Of a stretch of DNA of 64,000 nucleotides, positions 44,104 to 53,172 are shown one piece after another. Made by a program: the position numbers and the translations under genes. The notes under the pieces were generated by a model. It was not told the origin of the DNA and did not search any database. It was given only the letters and a program-made list of their open reading frames with translations. Source of the DNA: Arcobacter sp. CECT 8985 (GTDB taxonomy: Bacteria > Campylobacterota > Campylobacteria > Campylobacterales > Arcobacteraceae); contig NZ_PDKC01000003.1 of NCBI RefSeq assembly GCF_004116495.1, positions 62,001 through 126,000 on the forward strand, written 5' to 3'. The stretch's first letter is position 1, and the number at the start of each line of letters is the position of its first letter.

Positions 44104-46214
44104 TAAAATTTGATGATGAAGTGGTGATATTAGAAAAGTTAAGAAAAAAGCTAAAAATAAATCAAATAATTGATAAGTTTGTAGGATTTTTATTTTCAAT
44201 ATCATTTTTCATGATAATTATTAGTTACTTAGCAAATAATGTAGGAATTGGACTTCTAGGCGTATTACTTTTAGGTATATCTTTTATAATATTATTTAAT
44301 AGTAAAACATATAAGCTTTATAGTGAATATCGTAAGCTATTAGTAAAACCCTTTTTAGTAAAAAAATTTAATGGCTTTTTTAGAGATAATAAAGATGAAG
44401 AATATAAAGAATTATTTTCTCAATTAGTTGATTTTGATTTTGATAAAGAAAAAGAATTTTCATATTATTCAAATAATATCTTTGATCTTAAATATAAAGG
44501 TTTTAGTTCTTTATTAGCTTATTCACATTTAACAATAGGTAAAGATAAATATAAAAGTACATTATTTGATGGAACTCTTTTTATTATGAGATTGCCTTTT
44601 TCTATAGATGATCTTATTATTATAAGAAAAGCAAAATATTTTGAGAATTCAATTAATTTTAGTAATAAAGATTTTATGAATAATTTTTATGTAAATGGAA
44701 GTGATGCAACTACTATAAACTTTATCCTAAGCCCAATAGTTATGGATAATTTAGTTAAATTAATAAATAAAAATATGAATAAAGAATTTGAAATTAATAT
44801 ATTTTCTAATAAATTAATTATACATTTTAAAAACTATAATATTTTTTCTATAAAAAAGGATTTATTTGAAACAGAAATTAATTCTCAAAATATTAATGAA
44901 AACTTAAAAGATATAGAAGAAAGAATATTTTTTATTTTTAAGTTAATTGATTGTTTTGAATTTACGTTATCATCTATAAAAAAGAGTTCTTATAATGAAA
45001 CTTTAAAAATTGAAAAAAACAATATTTCTAATTTATTATTAAAAGAAAAAGATAAACAAATAGATGTTGATTTGAATGAAACAAAAAATAAAGAAAATAC
45101 ATCTTTAAATAAAATAAGTAAACTATCACAAGAAGATAAATTAAGCTTTAATATAAGTACAAATGTACCATCAAGAGATTCATATTTTAATTTATTCTTT
45201 GCTAATACAAATAGTCCATATGTTGGTGGTAGATTTATTTTTATTTCAATATGTCTTTATATTTTCATACTTGTAAATTCTACTTTAATAAAAGAAAAGA
45301 GTTTTATTGATTCCCTTAATGAAAGACTTACCTTGCTTTTTTATACACAACCAAAAGTGATTACTAAATTTGAAGATTTAGAAAAAAGATCAAATTTTGA
45401 AGTTAATAAATTGTCTTTTAATGCATTATGTACAAAGTTTAATATACTAAAAAGATTCGCTAAATGTAAAGAGATAAGTTTATTAAAAGATAAAAAGAAA
45501 TATGACTTATTAAAAGAACAAATATACAAATATAAAAATCTTTTTGATGAATATTACAAGTTTGTAAAGTCTTCATGGTATTTATTATATGAAGGGCAAG
45601 AAGTCCCAGGTCGTTTTTATAATAAAAATACAATTTGGAATCTTAAGATAACTCACGTCACTAATAAACTAACTAATGATTTAGAAAAATCACTTGAAGA
45701 GTTTGATGATATAGAATTTGATAGAATAAATTATATTTTTTATAATTTATATTTTGGAGATATGTTTGATGCTTCAGGTTCAATAAAAAGATGGACAAAA
45801 AGTAAAAATAATATTAAAATGCTTATTCATAGATATGATGAGATATCAAGATCAAAAAAAGATCACTTCAATGATAGATTAAAAGAAGAACTACAACATA
45901 TTTTTAAAAAGGTACAAAATGATCTTATAAAAAAATATAAAATAAATTATATTTTAGTTCCATATAACAATATTAGACTTGACTTATTTAAAGAAAATCT
46001 ACCTATAGAAAAATCTAAAAATTTAAAAGATATGTTTTTATTAATAGAAAATATTAGACATCAAGAAAATAAAAATTATGTGTTTATTAATTCAATTGAT
46101 TTAAGATATTCATTCGGAAATTTATTCTCTATATTTTTATTATTTCTTATTTATAGTAGTTCTATTGGAATAGTTTTAAAAATGTATTTTAGTGCCAAAA
46201 AAGATATTTTATGA
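44100..46214 (+). CDS. DUF3137-like membrane protein, LemA partner
   Basis: 704 residues. Two adjacent membrane helices lie at about 28-68 (FLFSISFFMIIISYLANNVG, LLGVLLLGISFIILF). A domain at about 155-270 has the DUF3137 pattern: STLFDGTLFIMRLPF, KDFMNNFYVNGSDATTINFILSP and FEINIFSNKLIIHF. A long extension not usual for DUF3137 follows, with a helix at about 380-400 and another near the C-terminus (SIFLLFLIYSSSIGIVLKMYF). The start and stop overlap lemA and the next gene by 4 nt each. DUF3137 proteins are uncharacterised. The N-terminal assignment is moderately sure and the rest is unassigned. Confidence 0.7.
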   Translation: MIKFDDEVVILEKLRKKLKINQIIDKFVGFLFSISFFMIIISYLANNVGIGLLGVLLLGISFIILFNSKTYKLYSEYRKLLVKPFLVKKFNGFFRDNKDEEYKELFSQLVDFDFDKEKEFSYYSNNIFDLKYKGFSSLLAYSHLTIGKDKYKSTLFDGTLFIMRLPFSIDDLIIIRKAKYFENSINFSNKDFMNNFYVNGSDATTINFILSPIVMDNLVKLINKNMNKEFEINIFSNKLIIHFKNYNIFSIKKDLFETEINSQNINENLKDIEERIFFIFKLIDCFEFTLSSIKKSSYNETLKIEKNNISNLLLKEKDKQIDVDLNETKNKENTSLNKISKLSQEDKLSFNISTNVPSRDSYFNLFFANTNSPYVGGRFIFISICLYIFILVNSTLIKEKSFIDSLNERLTLLFYTQPKVITKFEDLEKRSNFEVNKLSFNALCTKFNILKRFAKCKEISLLKDKKKYDLLKEQIYKYKNLFDEYYKFVKSSWYLLYEGQEVPGRFYNKNTIWNLKITHVTNKLTNDLEKSLEEFDDIEFDRINYIFYNLYFGDMFDASGSIKRWTKSKNNIKMLIHRYDEISRSKKDHFNDRLKEELQHIFKKVQNDLIKKYKINYILVPYNNIRLDLFKENLPIEKSKNLKDMFLLIENIRHQENKNYVFINSIDLRYSFGNLFSIFLLFLIYSSSIGIVLKMYFSAKKDIL

Positions 46215-47593
46215 TTCAAGTAATTAGATTATTAACAATTATCTCTATTTTATTTATAAATAGTTTAAAAGCTAACGATGAAATAAAAAATATAAAACCT
46301 AATTCTTTAGATGAAATAAAAAAATTGAATTTAAATTTAGGATTCTTTTGGAAGAAGTCTAATACAAACAATAAAGCTGCCATGTTAATAGGTTATGCTT
46401 ATTTAAAAGATGTCAAAGATTATGAAAATGCATTACAATGGTTTGAATATTCTGATAAAATAAAAAGTTCAGGAGAAAATTCATATTTAATTTGTAAAAC
46501 ATTAGTTTTATTAAAAAAGAAATATGAGGCTATAGATTGGTGTAAAAAAGCAATTAGCTTAAATTATAATCAATCATTATTTGAATTAGCACATATTTAT
46601 ACACTTTTTAAAAATTATAATGAAGCAGAACTTCTTTATAAAAAAGCAATAAAAAAAGATATAGAAAATTCTTACTTTCAAATAGCAAAGTTTTATTCTA
46701 AAATACTTACTAATGATGTATTGGCATCAGCTTATATGATTTCTATTATTGATAAAAAACTTAATAAAAAAGATGTTTTGAATATATTACAATTGAATTG
46801 GCATATATCTAATAAAGATATATTAAAAGGTTATAAAGTTCAATTAAATTCCTTAGATTTTAAATATAAATATAAAAAGAAGCTTGAGTTAATTGCACAG
46901 AAACCGACTTCTTTAAAAGAAGTAGTAAGTCTCAATTATAAATTAAAAAGTTTGTGGGAAAATGCACAAAAAGACCCAAAGGCAGCAATTACAATAGCAT
47001 ATGCTTATAAAAAGTATAAGAAGGATTATAAAAAAGCAATTTATTGGTATAAATATTCAGATGCTATTAAACCTCTTCCCAAAACATCTACTTATATTTG
47101 CTATTGTTATCAAAAACTAAAAGAATATGATAGAGCTCTTAGATGGTGTAAAAAAGCTAAAAAGCAAGGAAGTAAAGAAGCACTGTTTCAACTTGGTACT
47201 ACTTACTTTTATTTGGGAGAATATGAGAATTCATTAAAATATTTTTTAAAATCTTCAAAAATAGGAAAAACAAGTGAATTAAATCTTGGATTTGTTTATT
47301 CAAAATTAAAAAACTATAAAGAATCAGAAAAGTGGTATAAAAAAGCTATCAAAAATAATAAAAGAGAAGCATACAAGCATATTTCATATTTTTACCATGA
47401 TGATTTAAAAAATGATATAAAAGCAACAGCATATTTTATTGCCACAATAAATACAATTTATGATAAAAAATCAGTATTAAACTTACTTCAAAATAACTGG
47501 AAAATATCAAATGAAACAATAAAAAAAGGCTATAAACTTCAATTAAATTCTGATGAATTTCCTATTAAATTTAAAGGTAATCTAGGATTATAA
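46211..47593 (+). CDS. Exported tandem-duplicated Sel1/TPR protein
   Basis: A 460-residue periplasmic protein with a signal peptide (MIQVIRLLTIISILFINSLKA). It consists of two similar halves: about 30-230 (LGFFWKKSNTNNKAAMLIGYAY) and 235-460 (LKSLWENAQKDPKAAITIAYAY). Each half has four Sel1/TPR repeats followed by the module with KASAY/KATAY-like, VLNILQ/VLNLLQ and KKGYKLQLN elements. The second module keeps the DNA repeat TGAAACAATAAAAAAAGGCT at 47512. It is coupled to the DUF3137-like gene by an ATGA overlap. The role is unknown; a periplasmic immunity or scaffold protein is possible. Confidence 0.75.
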   Translation: MIQVIRLLTIISILFINSLKANDEIKNIKPNSLDEIKKLNLNLGFFWKKSNTNNKAAMLIGYAYLKDVKDYENALQWFEYSDKIKSSGENSYLICKTLVLLKKKYEAIDWCKKAISLNYNQSLFELAHIYTLFKNYNEAELLYKKAIKKDIENSYFQIAKFYSKILTNDVLASAYMISIIDKKLNKKDVLNILQLNWHISNKDILKGYKVQLNSLDFKYKYKKKLELIAQKPTSLKEVVSLNYKLKSLWENAQKDPKAAITIAYAYKKYKKDYKKAIYWYKYSDAIKPLPKTSTYICYCYQKLKEYDRALRWCKKAKKQGSKEALFQLGTTYFYLGEYENSLKYFLKSSKIGKTSELNLGFVYSKLKNYKESEKWYKKAIKNNKREAYKHISYFYHDDLKNDIKATAYFIATINTIYDKKSVLNLLQNNWKISNETIKKGYKLQLNSDEFPIKFKGNLGL

Positions 47594-47651
47594 ACAAAAA
47601 GTAGTATCTTTTGAATTCTTGTGATTTTTAACTATTTAACACTAGAAAAAA

Positions 47652-47680
47652 ATAAGAAGTAAGAATTCTCTTACTTCTTT
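47652..47680. terminator. Terminator between accessory region and TolC-type gene
   Basis: The 11-bp palindrome AAGAAGTAAGA/TCTTACTTCTT with a 4-nt loop follows an A-run and overlaps the stop codon of the leftward TolC-type gene. It closes both transcripts at the right border of the accessory region. Confidence 0.75.
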
Positions 47681-48852
47681 AGCTTCGCATATAACTCTAA
47701 TAGTTCTAACTGTTTATCAATATTAAATATTTTTAACTCTACTTTTTTAACTTTTGATGAATTAAGAAGTGTGTCTACATCACTTTTTGTTTTTAGACCT
47801 GCATTTTTCTCTTCAGTAATTGTTCTTAACAAAGAGTCATAAAGTTTATAATCATCTTTTGTGATTTTTATTTTCTCTTCAATTGTATCAATTTTTTGCA
47901 TTTTTGTTTTGAAAAAGTTCTCTTCTTCAAGTTTTTTTGTTTTTAGTGAGAGTTTAGATTTTAAATAATCAATTTGAGAAGATTCAATATCATTAAAAGT
48001 ACTAACATCTATTGGCATGGATATTGAAATACCAACATTTTGTACCTCTTTTTCTACAATATTAGAAGATGAGTTTCCGTGATTTCTTGTAAAATCATAT
48101 GTTGCACTAACAGTTGGAAGATATTGAGAAATTGTCATGCCTTTTAATTGCTTTTTTGTATTTATATCTGCTTTTGATTTTTCTATTTCTAAGTTTTTAT
48201 CTAAAAACTGTTTTTGTGAAACAATATTAAATTTAGGAAGTTTAAATATTTTATAATCATTACTAGCAAGATTATTAAAACTATTAATTAACTCTTTTTT
48301 TTGGTACTTTAAATCTACAAGGTTCTTTTTGGCTGTATTTGCATCTAAAATTGCATTATCCAAATATGAAGTATCTAAAAAACCATTTAGAACTTGCTCT
48401 TTTTTTCTGATTATATCAATTTGTGCATTTTTTAAAACAAGTTTACTTTTTTGGATTTCTAAATCTGTTTTATGAATATTAAAAAGAAGATTATATGCTT
48501 TTCTAATCATCTCTTTTCTTTGTAAATCAATATCTAAATTTGAGTACTCTTTATTAGCTTTTGCATATAAAATTGCTTTATAAATACCACCACTTTTAAA
48601 TATTGGTTGATTTACACTAATAACAGTTTTTTCTGTATCTGTTATTTCTCCATCAATTTTACTATAAGTTATTGTTATTGGGTTAATCCAGTTTTTTTCA
48701 AGTTTTGCACTATCTTCTATTACTTGTTGCTCGCTTAGTTTGAACTGTTTTAGTCTATCTTTTGAAAGGATATCTTCATCCTTTGCATTTAATAATGCAA
48801 AAGGACAAAGAGAAATGAGAAGTAAAATATTAAGAGATTTTACCAAGTGCAT
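47671..48852 (-). CDS. TolC-family outer-membrane protein
   Basis: A 393-residue exported protein with a signal peptide (MHLVKSLNILLLISLCPFALLNA) and the long helical hairpin pattern of outer-membrane efflux proteins. Beta-rich bits are VISVNQPIFKSGGIYKAILYA and VGISISMPIDVSTFNDIESSQ, each a family-type strand segment with the conserved proline. The expected partner pump and membrane-fusion protein are not beside it. It starts inside the end of argD (23-nt overlap), so it is expressed behind that gene. The protein is slightly short for TolC (usually 420-480). Confidence 0.82.
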   Translation of the reverse strand: MHLVKSLNILLLISLCPFALLNAKDEDILSKDRLKQFKLSEQQVIEDSAKLEKNWINPITITYSKIDGEITDTEKTVISVNQPIFKSGGIYKAILYAKANKEYSNLDIDLQRKEMIRKAYNLLFNIHKTDLEIQKSKLVLKNAQIDIIRKKEQVLNGFLDTSYLDNAILDANTAKKNLVDLKYQKKELINSFNNLASNDYKIFKLPKFNIVSQKQFLDKNLEIEKSKADINTKKQLKGMTISQYLPTVSATYDFTRNHGNSSSNIVEKEVQNVGISISMPIDVSTFNDIESSQIDYLKSKLSLKTKKLEEENFFKTKMQKIDTIEEKIKITKDDYKLYDSLLRTITEEKNAGLKTKSDVDTLLNSSKVKKVELKIFNIDKQLELLELYAKLKK

Positions 48853-50023
48853 TATCTAACCTTTTGAAGCCTTCATCCATCTCATCTTTTGAAATAGTAA
48901 GAACAGGTAGGAATCTTAAGGTATTTTTTCCTGCTTTTAAAACTAAAATTCCATTTTCAAAAGCATTTGAAATTATAGAAGATAGAGTTTGTTCATCTTT
49001 TACTCTTAATCCTCTCATAAGTCCAAGTCCTAAACTATCAATGAATAAATTTTGATATTTTTCATAAATTTCTTTTAGTTTTCTTTCAAAATAAATTATA
49101 GTTTCATCTAATTTTCCACTATTTTTATAATTTTCTAAAATATCAACAACTTCAATTCCAGCTGCTGTACTTAGATAATTTCCTCCAAAAGTTGATCCAT
49201 GATCACCTGGTGAGAAGATATCTTTGTGTGTAGTTAAAACTGCACCAATTGGAACACCTCCACCTAAACCTTTTGCAAGTGTTATAATATCTGGTTGTAT
49301 TTCATATAAGTTTGAAGCTAAAAATTCACCTGTTCTAAAAACACCTGATTGCACTTCATCTACAATCAATAATATTTGGTGTTCTTTTAAAAATTTTGCT
49401 AACTCTTGAATAGCTTTTTTATCAAATGGCTGAACTCCACCTTCACCTTGAACTAATTCAATCATCACAGCAACAGTTTCATCATCTATTGAGTTATAAA
49501 TATCATCAATAGTATGATCATATGAGAAACCTTCTGGATATGGTGCAAAGCTTGGAGAATGAAATTTATCTTGTCCAGTAGCTTTTACTGTTGTGATTGT
49601 TCTACCGTGAAATGAATGTTCTAATGTTATTACTTTAAATCTTTTTTTACTAAAGTTTTTTTCACCATATTTTCTTGCAATTTTAATAGCACCTTCATTA
49701 GCTTCAGCACCACTATTTGCAAAAAAAGTAGCTACATCATATCCACTTAATTGTGCAATTCTTTGTGCAAGTTTTGCTTGTGGTTCAATTGCATATATAT
49801 TTGAAATATGTGTGATATTACTAATTTGGTTATAAATTGCATCGGCAACTTGTTTGTTACCATGACCTACAGATACTACACCAATACCTGAAGTAAAATC
49901 TATATAATCTTTTCCTTCTTCATCAAAAAGTGTAGCATTAATCCCTTTTTTAAAATTTACATAGTTTCTTGCATAAGTATGAAGTACATACTGTTTATCA
50001 AGATTTTCTAACTGCGTTGACAT
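48830..50023 (-). CDS. argD: Acetylornithine aminotransferase
   Basis: A class III PLP aminotransferase that makes N-acetylornithine in arginine synthesis. The 397-residue enzyme has LFDEEGKDYIDFTSGIGVVSVGHG (in parts), FFANSGAEANEGAIKIARKYG, LEHSFHGRT, LIVDEVQSGVFRTGEF, the lysine motif IITLAKGLGGGVPIGAVL, and DHGSTFGGNYLST. Campylobacterotal ArgD may also serve as succinyldiaminopimelate aminotransferase. Its 3' end overlaps the TolC-type gene by 23 nt. Confidence 0.94.
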   Translation of the reverse strand: MSTQLENLDKQYVLHTYARNYVNFKKGINATLFDEEGKDYIDFTSGIGVVSVGHGNKQVADAIYNQISNITHISNIYAIEPQAKLAQRIAQLSGYDVATFFANSGAEANEGAIKIARKYGEKNFSKKRFKVITLEHSFHGRTITTVKATGQDKFHSPSFAPYPEGFSYDHTIDDIYNSIDDETVAVMIELVQGEGGVQPFDKKAIQELAKFLKEHQILLIVDEVQSGVFRTGEFLASNLYEIQPDIITLAKGLGGGVPIGAVLTTHKDIFSPGDHGSTFGGNYLSTAAGIEVVDILENYKNSGKLDETIIYFERKLKEIYEKYQNLFIDSLGLGLMRGLRVKDEQTLSSIISNAFENGILVLKAGKNTLRFLPVLTISKDEMDEGFKRLDNALGKIS

Positions 50024-50148
50024 CTCTTATCCTAGTATAATTTTTTATATTTTAAAGATTATATCTAATTTATTTAAACAAAATGTTAATTCATAAATTT
50101 TAGTTAAAAATCACTATATAATGTAGAGTTTTTTAATGGCATTTCGGG

Positions 50149-50154
50149 TATAAT
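50149..50154 (+). promoter_or_regulatory. -10 box of pyrB
   Basis: A TATAAT preceded by GGG gives a predicted start near 50161 and a leader of about 19 nt with AAAGGAAG before the pyrB ATG. Confidence 0.6.
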
Positions 50155-50179
50155 TTCAAACTAAAATTAAAGGAAGAAA

Positions 50180-51055
50180 ATGCAACACTTGATTACAACT
50201 TCTGATTTTACAAAAGATGAAATTATTGAGTTATTTGATGATGCAAGAATGTTTAGAGACTTAGAATCTAGTGAATATTTAAAAGGTAAATTAATAGTAA
50301 CACTTTTTTTTGAAAATTCAACGAGAACTAGAAGCTCTTTTGAAATAGCTGCTAAGAGATTAGGTGCTGAAGTGGTATCTTTAGATGTTGGAAGTAGTTC
50401 AAGAAGTAAAGGTGAAACAATTTTTGATACAGTTGCAAATATAAATGCAATGAAACCAAATGCAATTGTTATTAGACATAGTGAATGTGGTTTACCTGAA
50501 AGCCTTAAAGAACATGTAGATTGTCCAATTTTAAATGCAGGTGATGGATTTAATGCACATCCAACACAAGCTCTTTTAGATTTATTTACTATTATTGATA
50601 ATTTTGATGGAAAAGTTGAAGGTAAAAAAGTTGCAATTGTTGGAGATGTTAAAACTTCAAGAGTTGCATCATCAGATTCTAAACTTTTCCCTAGATTTGG
50701 AATTGAGCCTATTTTTGTTGCACCTGATCATTTTAAATCTGATGATCAAAGTATAAGACAAGTAACGTTATTAGATGAAGTAATTGATGAAGTTGATGTT
50801 GTTATGAGTTTAAGAACTCAACTTGAAAGACACTCACAAGTTTATTATACATCAATGCAAGAGTATGCAAAAGATTATTGTATTACAAAAGATACTTTTT
50901 CAAATAGAGATCTAATTTTACTTCACCCAGGTCCTGTAAATAGAAATATTGATATAGATGATGAAATGTTATTAGATCCTAGAAGTAAAGTCTTACAACA
51001 AGTATCAAATGGGGTTGCTGTAAGAATGGCAGTTCTAAAAAAATTAGTTAAATAA
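50180..51055 (+). CDS. pyrB: Aspartate carbamoyltransferase catalytic subunit
   Basis: Catalyses the first committed step of pyrimidine synthesis from carbamoyl phosphate and aspartate. The 291-residue catalytic chain has the carbamoyl-phosphate loop FENSTRTRSSFEIAAKRLGA, VSLDVGSSSRSKGET, VIRHSECG, ILNAGDGFNAHPTQALLDLFTI in parts, VAIVGDVKTSRVASS, MSLRTQLERH and LLHPGPVNRNIDID. No pyrI regulatory subunit is present. AAAGGAAG precedes the ATG. pabB starts 7 nt after its stop, and a strong terminator lies about 43 nt into that gene. Confidence 0.96.
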   Translation: MQHLITTSDFTKDEIIELFDDARMFRDLESSEYLKGKLIVTLFFENSTRTRSSFEIAAKRLGAEVVSLDVGSSSRSKGETIFDTVANINAMKPNAIVIRHSECGLPESLKEHVDCPILNAGDGFNAHPTQALLDLFTIIDNFDGKVEGKKVAIVGDVKTSRVASSDSKLFPRFGIEPIFVAPDHFKSDDQSIRQVTLLDEVIDEVDVVMSLRTQLERHSQVYYTSMQEYAKDYCITKDTFSNRDLILLHPGPVNRNIDIDDEMLLDPRSKVLQQVSNGVAVRMAVLKKLVK

Positions 51056-51062
51056 AGTAAAA

Positions 51063-52019
51063 TTGAATAAAAAAGAGAATATTCGAAAACTTTTAAATAA
51101 AAATGGTTCATCAAAAGAACCATTTTTTTTTATGGTTTCATATGATTTAAATAAATATGAAATCTTTAAATTAAAAGATTTACCTTCATATATAAATTTT
51201 GAAATATCTCAAAGTGTTTCTTCTAATTCTTCAAATACTTCTTTATTGAAAAAAAATCCAATTGATTTTCAAACATACAAAAAAGAGTTTGATATTTTGC
51301 AAAATAATATCAAAGAGGGAAACTCATATCTATTAAATTTAACTTTTCAGACAAAAATACAAACCCCTTTATCTTTAGAAGAGATTTATAAAAAAGCAAA
51401 TGCTAGATTTAAATTAAAATATAAAAATAGTTTTGTTTGTTTTTCTCCTGAAAAATTTGTTGAAATTAAAAATAATAATATTTATACATATCCTATGAAA
51501 GGAACAATTGATTCAACAATTTTAAATGCAAAAAAGAAAATATTATCCAATGAAAAAGAGATGGCTGAACATACGATGGTAGTAGATTTATTAAGAAATG
51601 ACCTTAGCATAGTATCTTCAAAAGTAAGAGTTGAAAAATTTAGATATTGTGAAGAAATTAATGCTGGAGAAAAAAGACTAATTCAAGTTAGCTCTAAAAT
51701 AAAAGGAGAACTTAATAACAATTGGAAAAATCATATTGGTGATATTATTACTGAACTTTTACCAGCAGGATCTATAACTGGAACACCTAAAAAGAAAAGT
51801 GTTGAGATATTAAATGAAGTGGAAAACTACAAAAGAGATTATTATACAGGAATTGCAGGAATATTTGATGGTGAAAATCTTTATAGTTTTGTTCTTATTC
51901 GATTTATTGAAAATATTAATGGTGAACTCTTCTACAAAAGTGGGGGAGGAATAACTTGTGATTCTGATGCAAAGTTAGAGTATCAAGAGATTATAGATAA
52001 GATTTATATTCCTTCATAA
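51063..52019 (+). CDS. pabB: Aminodeoxychorismate synthase component I (short PabB)
   Basis: Makes 4-amino-4-deoxychorismate from chorismate for folate synthesis. The 318-residue protein is the short form with the chorismate-binding core: EFDILQNNIKEGNSYLLNLT, FSPEKFVEI, YPMKGTID, EMAEHTMVVDLLRNDLS, ELLPAGSITGTPKKKSVEIL and YYTGIAGIFDG, each in part. The nominal start is a TTG at 51063 with no clear ribosome site. The next in-frame ATG is at 51132, but EPFFFMVSYDL before it looks like family sequence, so I keep the TTG. A perfect intrinsic terminator is embedded in codons 12-23. The pabC-like gene lies at 53984. Confidence 0.88.
   Translation: MNKKENIRKLLNKNGSSKEPFFFMVSYDLNKYEIFKLKDLPSYINFEISQSVSSNSSNTSLLKKNPIDFQTYKKEFDILQNNIKEGNSYLLNLTFQTKIQTPLSLEEIYKKANARFKLKYKNSFVCFSPEKFVEIKNNNIYTYPMKGTIDSTILNAKKKILSNEKEMAEHTMVVDLLRNDLSIVSSKVRVEKFRYCEEINAGEKRLIQVSSKIKGELNNNWKNHIGDIITELLPAGSITGTPKKKSVEILNEVENYKRDYYTGIAGIFDGENLYSFVLIRFIENINGELFYKSGGGITCDSDAKLEYQEIIDKIYIPS
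51098..51131 (+). terminator. Intrinsic terminator inside the 5' end of pabB
   Basis: A stem AAAAATGGTTC/GAACCATTTTT with a 7-nt loop is followed by an uninterrupted run of T (nine in all to 51131). It sits 43 nt after the pyrB stop, within pabB codons 12-23. Transcription from pyrB would mostly end here unless translation of pabB or another factor prevents folding. Confidence 0.75.
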
Positions 52020-52101
52020 TTAATGTAATTATTTTGTAACCTACCTATTATAAAATTTTTATAATTGCTATTTATAAATAAAATGTTGTAGGGGACATAT
52101 T

Positions 52102-53172
52102 ATGAAAGATAAAATCTTTATTATTGAGTGTAGTGTAGGGAGTGATAAGGGATTTGATGGCTTTAGGGCAGACACAAAACCAATTTTAAATGAGATTCAA
52201 AAAGTAGGTGCATATGAAACCGAAATTGTATTTTATAATTCACAAAAAAAAGAACTTCTTTTTGAATATTTAAAAAAACAAGCATATGCAGTAATTAGTA
52301 GAATTAATCCTGGGAATTTAAAAGAAGTTGATGAATATTTTCAATTTTTAAATAATTTAAGCAAGGAAAATATTGAAGTTTATACTCATCCTAATGTTAT
52401 GATTAATTTAGATTTTAAAGATATTTTATATAAATTAAAAGATACAAGTTTAGGTGAAAAAAGTACTAAATTTTATCAAAAAGTAGAAGATTTTCATCGA
52501 GATTTTCCAACTGTTTTAAAAGAAGAAAAAATTAGAGTTTTAAAAACAAATTATGGTTCAACAGGTCAGGGCATTTATCTTGTTAGGTTAAATAGTGATA
52601 ATAGTGTAACTCTTACAGAAGCTGTAAATAATGAAAAAGAAAAATTTTCTTCTATTGAAGATTTTATGACTGATTTTACATGGAAATTTGAAGAAAATGA
52701 TGAAAATGCAGTCTATTTTAGAAATAAAAAAGGTTTTGTATCTTGCAAATACCTAAATAGAATCTCTGAAGGTGAAATAAGAGTACTATTTGTAAAAAAT
52801 AGACCAATTTGTGTAGTTCATAAAAAACCAAAAAATGGTGAATTCTCCGCTACACTTTTTAGTGGAGCACAATATATTTATGAATCAGTTGAAAATCCCA
52901 AAAATAAAGATGTTGTTGATTTGAGTGTAAAAGGATTAAAAAAATTGAAAAAATATTGTGAAGGACATGAATTTCCACTTTTATGGACAATGGATTATAT
53001 TTTAGATTATGATGAAAATGGCAAGGATTCTTATATTTTAAGTGAAATAAACTGCTCTTGTGTTGGTATAACTACTCACTTGGAATATGCAAAAGAAGTT
53101 GCATCTGTATTTAAAAGAGATTTAATAATAAATAATATCAATGATGGATTGATTTCATATTCAGTAAGTTAA
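52102..53172 (+). CDS. Cj0069 family protein (ATP-grasp-like)
   Basis: A 356-residue cytoplasmic protein resembling uncharacterised Campylobacter Cj0069-type proteins. Features suggesting an ATP-grasp fold are the glycine-rich loop KTNYGSTGQGIYLVRL (about 149-165), ISEGEIRVLFVKNRPICVVHKKP with FSATLFSGAQYIYES, and a C-terminal metal/ATP region LWTMDYILDYDENGKDSYILSEINCSCVG (in parts, about 295-325). It would ligate a carboxylate to an amine or thiol, but the substrate is unknown. GTAGGGG lies before the ATG. It overlaps the convergent hydrolase by 4 nt. Confidence 0.72.
   Translation: MKDKIFIIECSVGSDKGFDGFRADTKPILNEIQKVGAYETEIVFYNSQKKELLFEYLKKQAYAVISRINPGNLKEVDEYFQFLNNLSKENIEVYTHPNVMINLDFKDILYKLKDTSLGEKSTKFYQKVEDFHRDFPTVLKEEKIRVLKTNYGSTGQGIYLVRLNSDNSVTLTEAVNNEKEKFSSIEDFMTDFTWKFEENDENAVYFRNKKGFVSCKYLNRISEGEIRVLFVKNRPICVVHKKPKNGEFSATLFSGAQYIYESVENPKNKDVVDLSVKGLKKLKKYCEGHEFPLLWTMDYILDYDENGKDSYILSEINCSCVGITTHLEYAKEVASVFKRDLIINNINDGLISYSVS

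Noticed and set aside
52065-52075. GCTATTT upstream of the Cj0069-like gene as another regulator box
   Set aside because: Only a single heptamer is present, with no partner 11 bp away, and this is expected by chance in AT-rich DNA.
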